The notes beneath the pieces are model-generated. The model saw only the letters and a program-made list of their open reading frames with translations. It was not told the DNA's origin and did not search any database. Source: Clostridium sp. CAG:1024 (GTDB taxonomy: Bacteria > Bacillota > Clostridia > Christensenellales > CAG-138). Taken from it: a stretch of 14,550 nucleotides of DNA. Position numbers and translations under genes: made by a program. How positions within the stretch are numbered: position 1 is the first letter of the stretch; each line of letters opens with the position of its first letter. Where the stretch lies: NCBI GenBank assembly GCA_000432015.1, contig HF985523.1, positions 14,704-29,253 on the forward strand, read 5' to 3'. Of this stretch, positions 14,467 to 14,550 are shown one piece after another.

Positions 14467-14550
14467 ATGACCCTTCTTTCGAACATTATTACCGTCGCGT
14501 TGATCCTCGTTGCAATCGCGATCATCATCGTGGTGCTTGTGCAGAAGACC
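14467..14550 (+). CDS. secG: Preprotein translocase subunit SecG, N-terminal part (runs off window)
   Basis: The first 28 codons of a gene cut by the window end. The start MTLLSNIITVALILVAIAII is a single hydrophobic helix followed by VVLVQKT, which matches the first membrane segment and the conserved glutamine (V-L-x-Q) of SecG. SecG is the small accessory subunit of the SecYEG protein-export channel. GGAGGAA (14454-14460) lies 6 bases before the ATG, downstream of a strong promoter. The position after gpmI is common in Clostridia, where secG is often followed by rnr and smpB. The call rests on a short segment plus context. Confidence 0.82.
   Translation, partial: MTLLSNIITVALILVAIAIIIVVLVQKT

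Noticed and set aside
12837..14528. 563-codon minus-strand open frame opposite gpmI
   Set aside because: The gpmI product has every catalytic residue; the antisense translation has no recognisable domain and no ribosome site was found. The same applies to the long antisense frames opposite proS (8024-9634) and pgk/tpiA (10855-12378).

Overview
The window looks like ordinary chromosome from a Bacillota (Firmicutes) bacterium, most likely of class Clostridia. The evidence is the moderately high GC content, strong AAGGAGG-type ribosome sites, frequent TTG and GTG starts, a phosphodiester glycosidase / CotH / PF06541 gene set common in Clostridia, a short ProRS without the bacterial editing insert, and the order pgk-tpiA-gpmI-secG. 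I cannot place genus or family. Every gene is on the + strand, and there is no gene-free stretch over 300 bases. I see no tRNA, rRNA, CRISPR array, insertion sequence or phage sequence.

Region 1 (1-4897): the 3' end of a secreted phosphodiester glycosidase-type gene, then a TtcA-family tRNA-thiolating PP-loop protein coupled through an overlapping GTGA. Next is a large lipoprotein with four lamin-tail-like repeats, a chitobiase-type beta-sandwich and a CotH-type atypical kinase domain. It is coupled through TTGA to a small PF06541-type membrane protein. A perfect 23-bp inverted repeat lies over the putative -10 region and leads into the ribosome site of the lipoprotein gene. It is the strongest unexplained regulatory signal in the window.

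Region 2 (4898-10809): a clear promoter (TTTACA, 17 bp, TATACT) drives ruvC-ruvA-ruvB (Holliday junction resolution). These are followed closely by an unrecognised coiled-coil protein, proS, an ECF-transporter S component and an MBL-fold hydrolase. Short gaps and one overlap suggest a single transcript, though a new promoter before the ECF gene cannot be excluded. The usual followers of ruvB (queA, tgt) are absent.

Region 3 (10810-14550): lower-glycolysis genes pgk, tpiA and gpmI. The last two are coupled by TGATG, and gap is not next to them. A weak hairpin, possibly a terminator, overlaps the gpmI stop. A near-consensus extended -10 promoter then drives secG, which runs off the window end.

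I see no convincing evidence for a wholly new multi-gene system. The best candidates for something undescribed are the palindrome-controlled CotH/lamin-tail lipoprotein with its membrane partner, and the unnamed coiled-coil gene between ruvB and proS.
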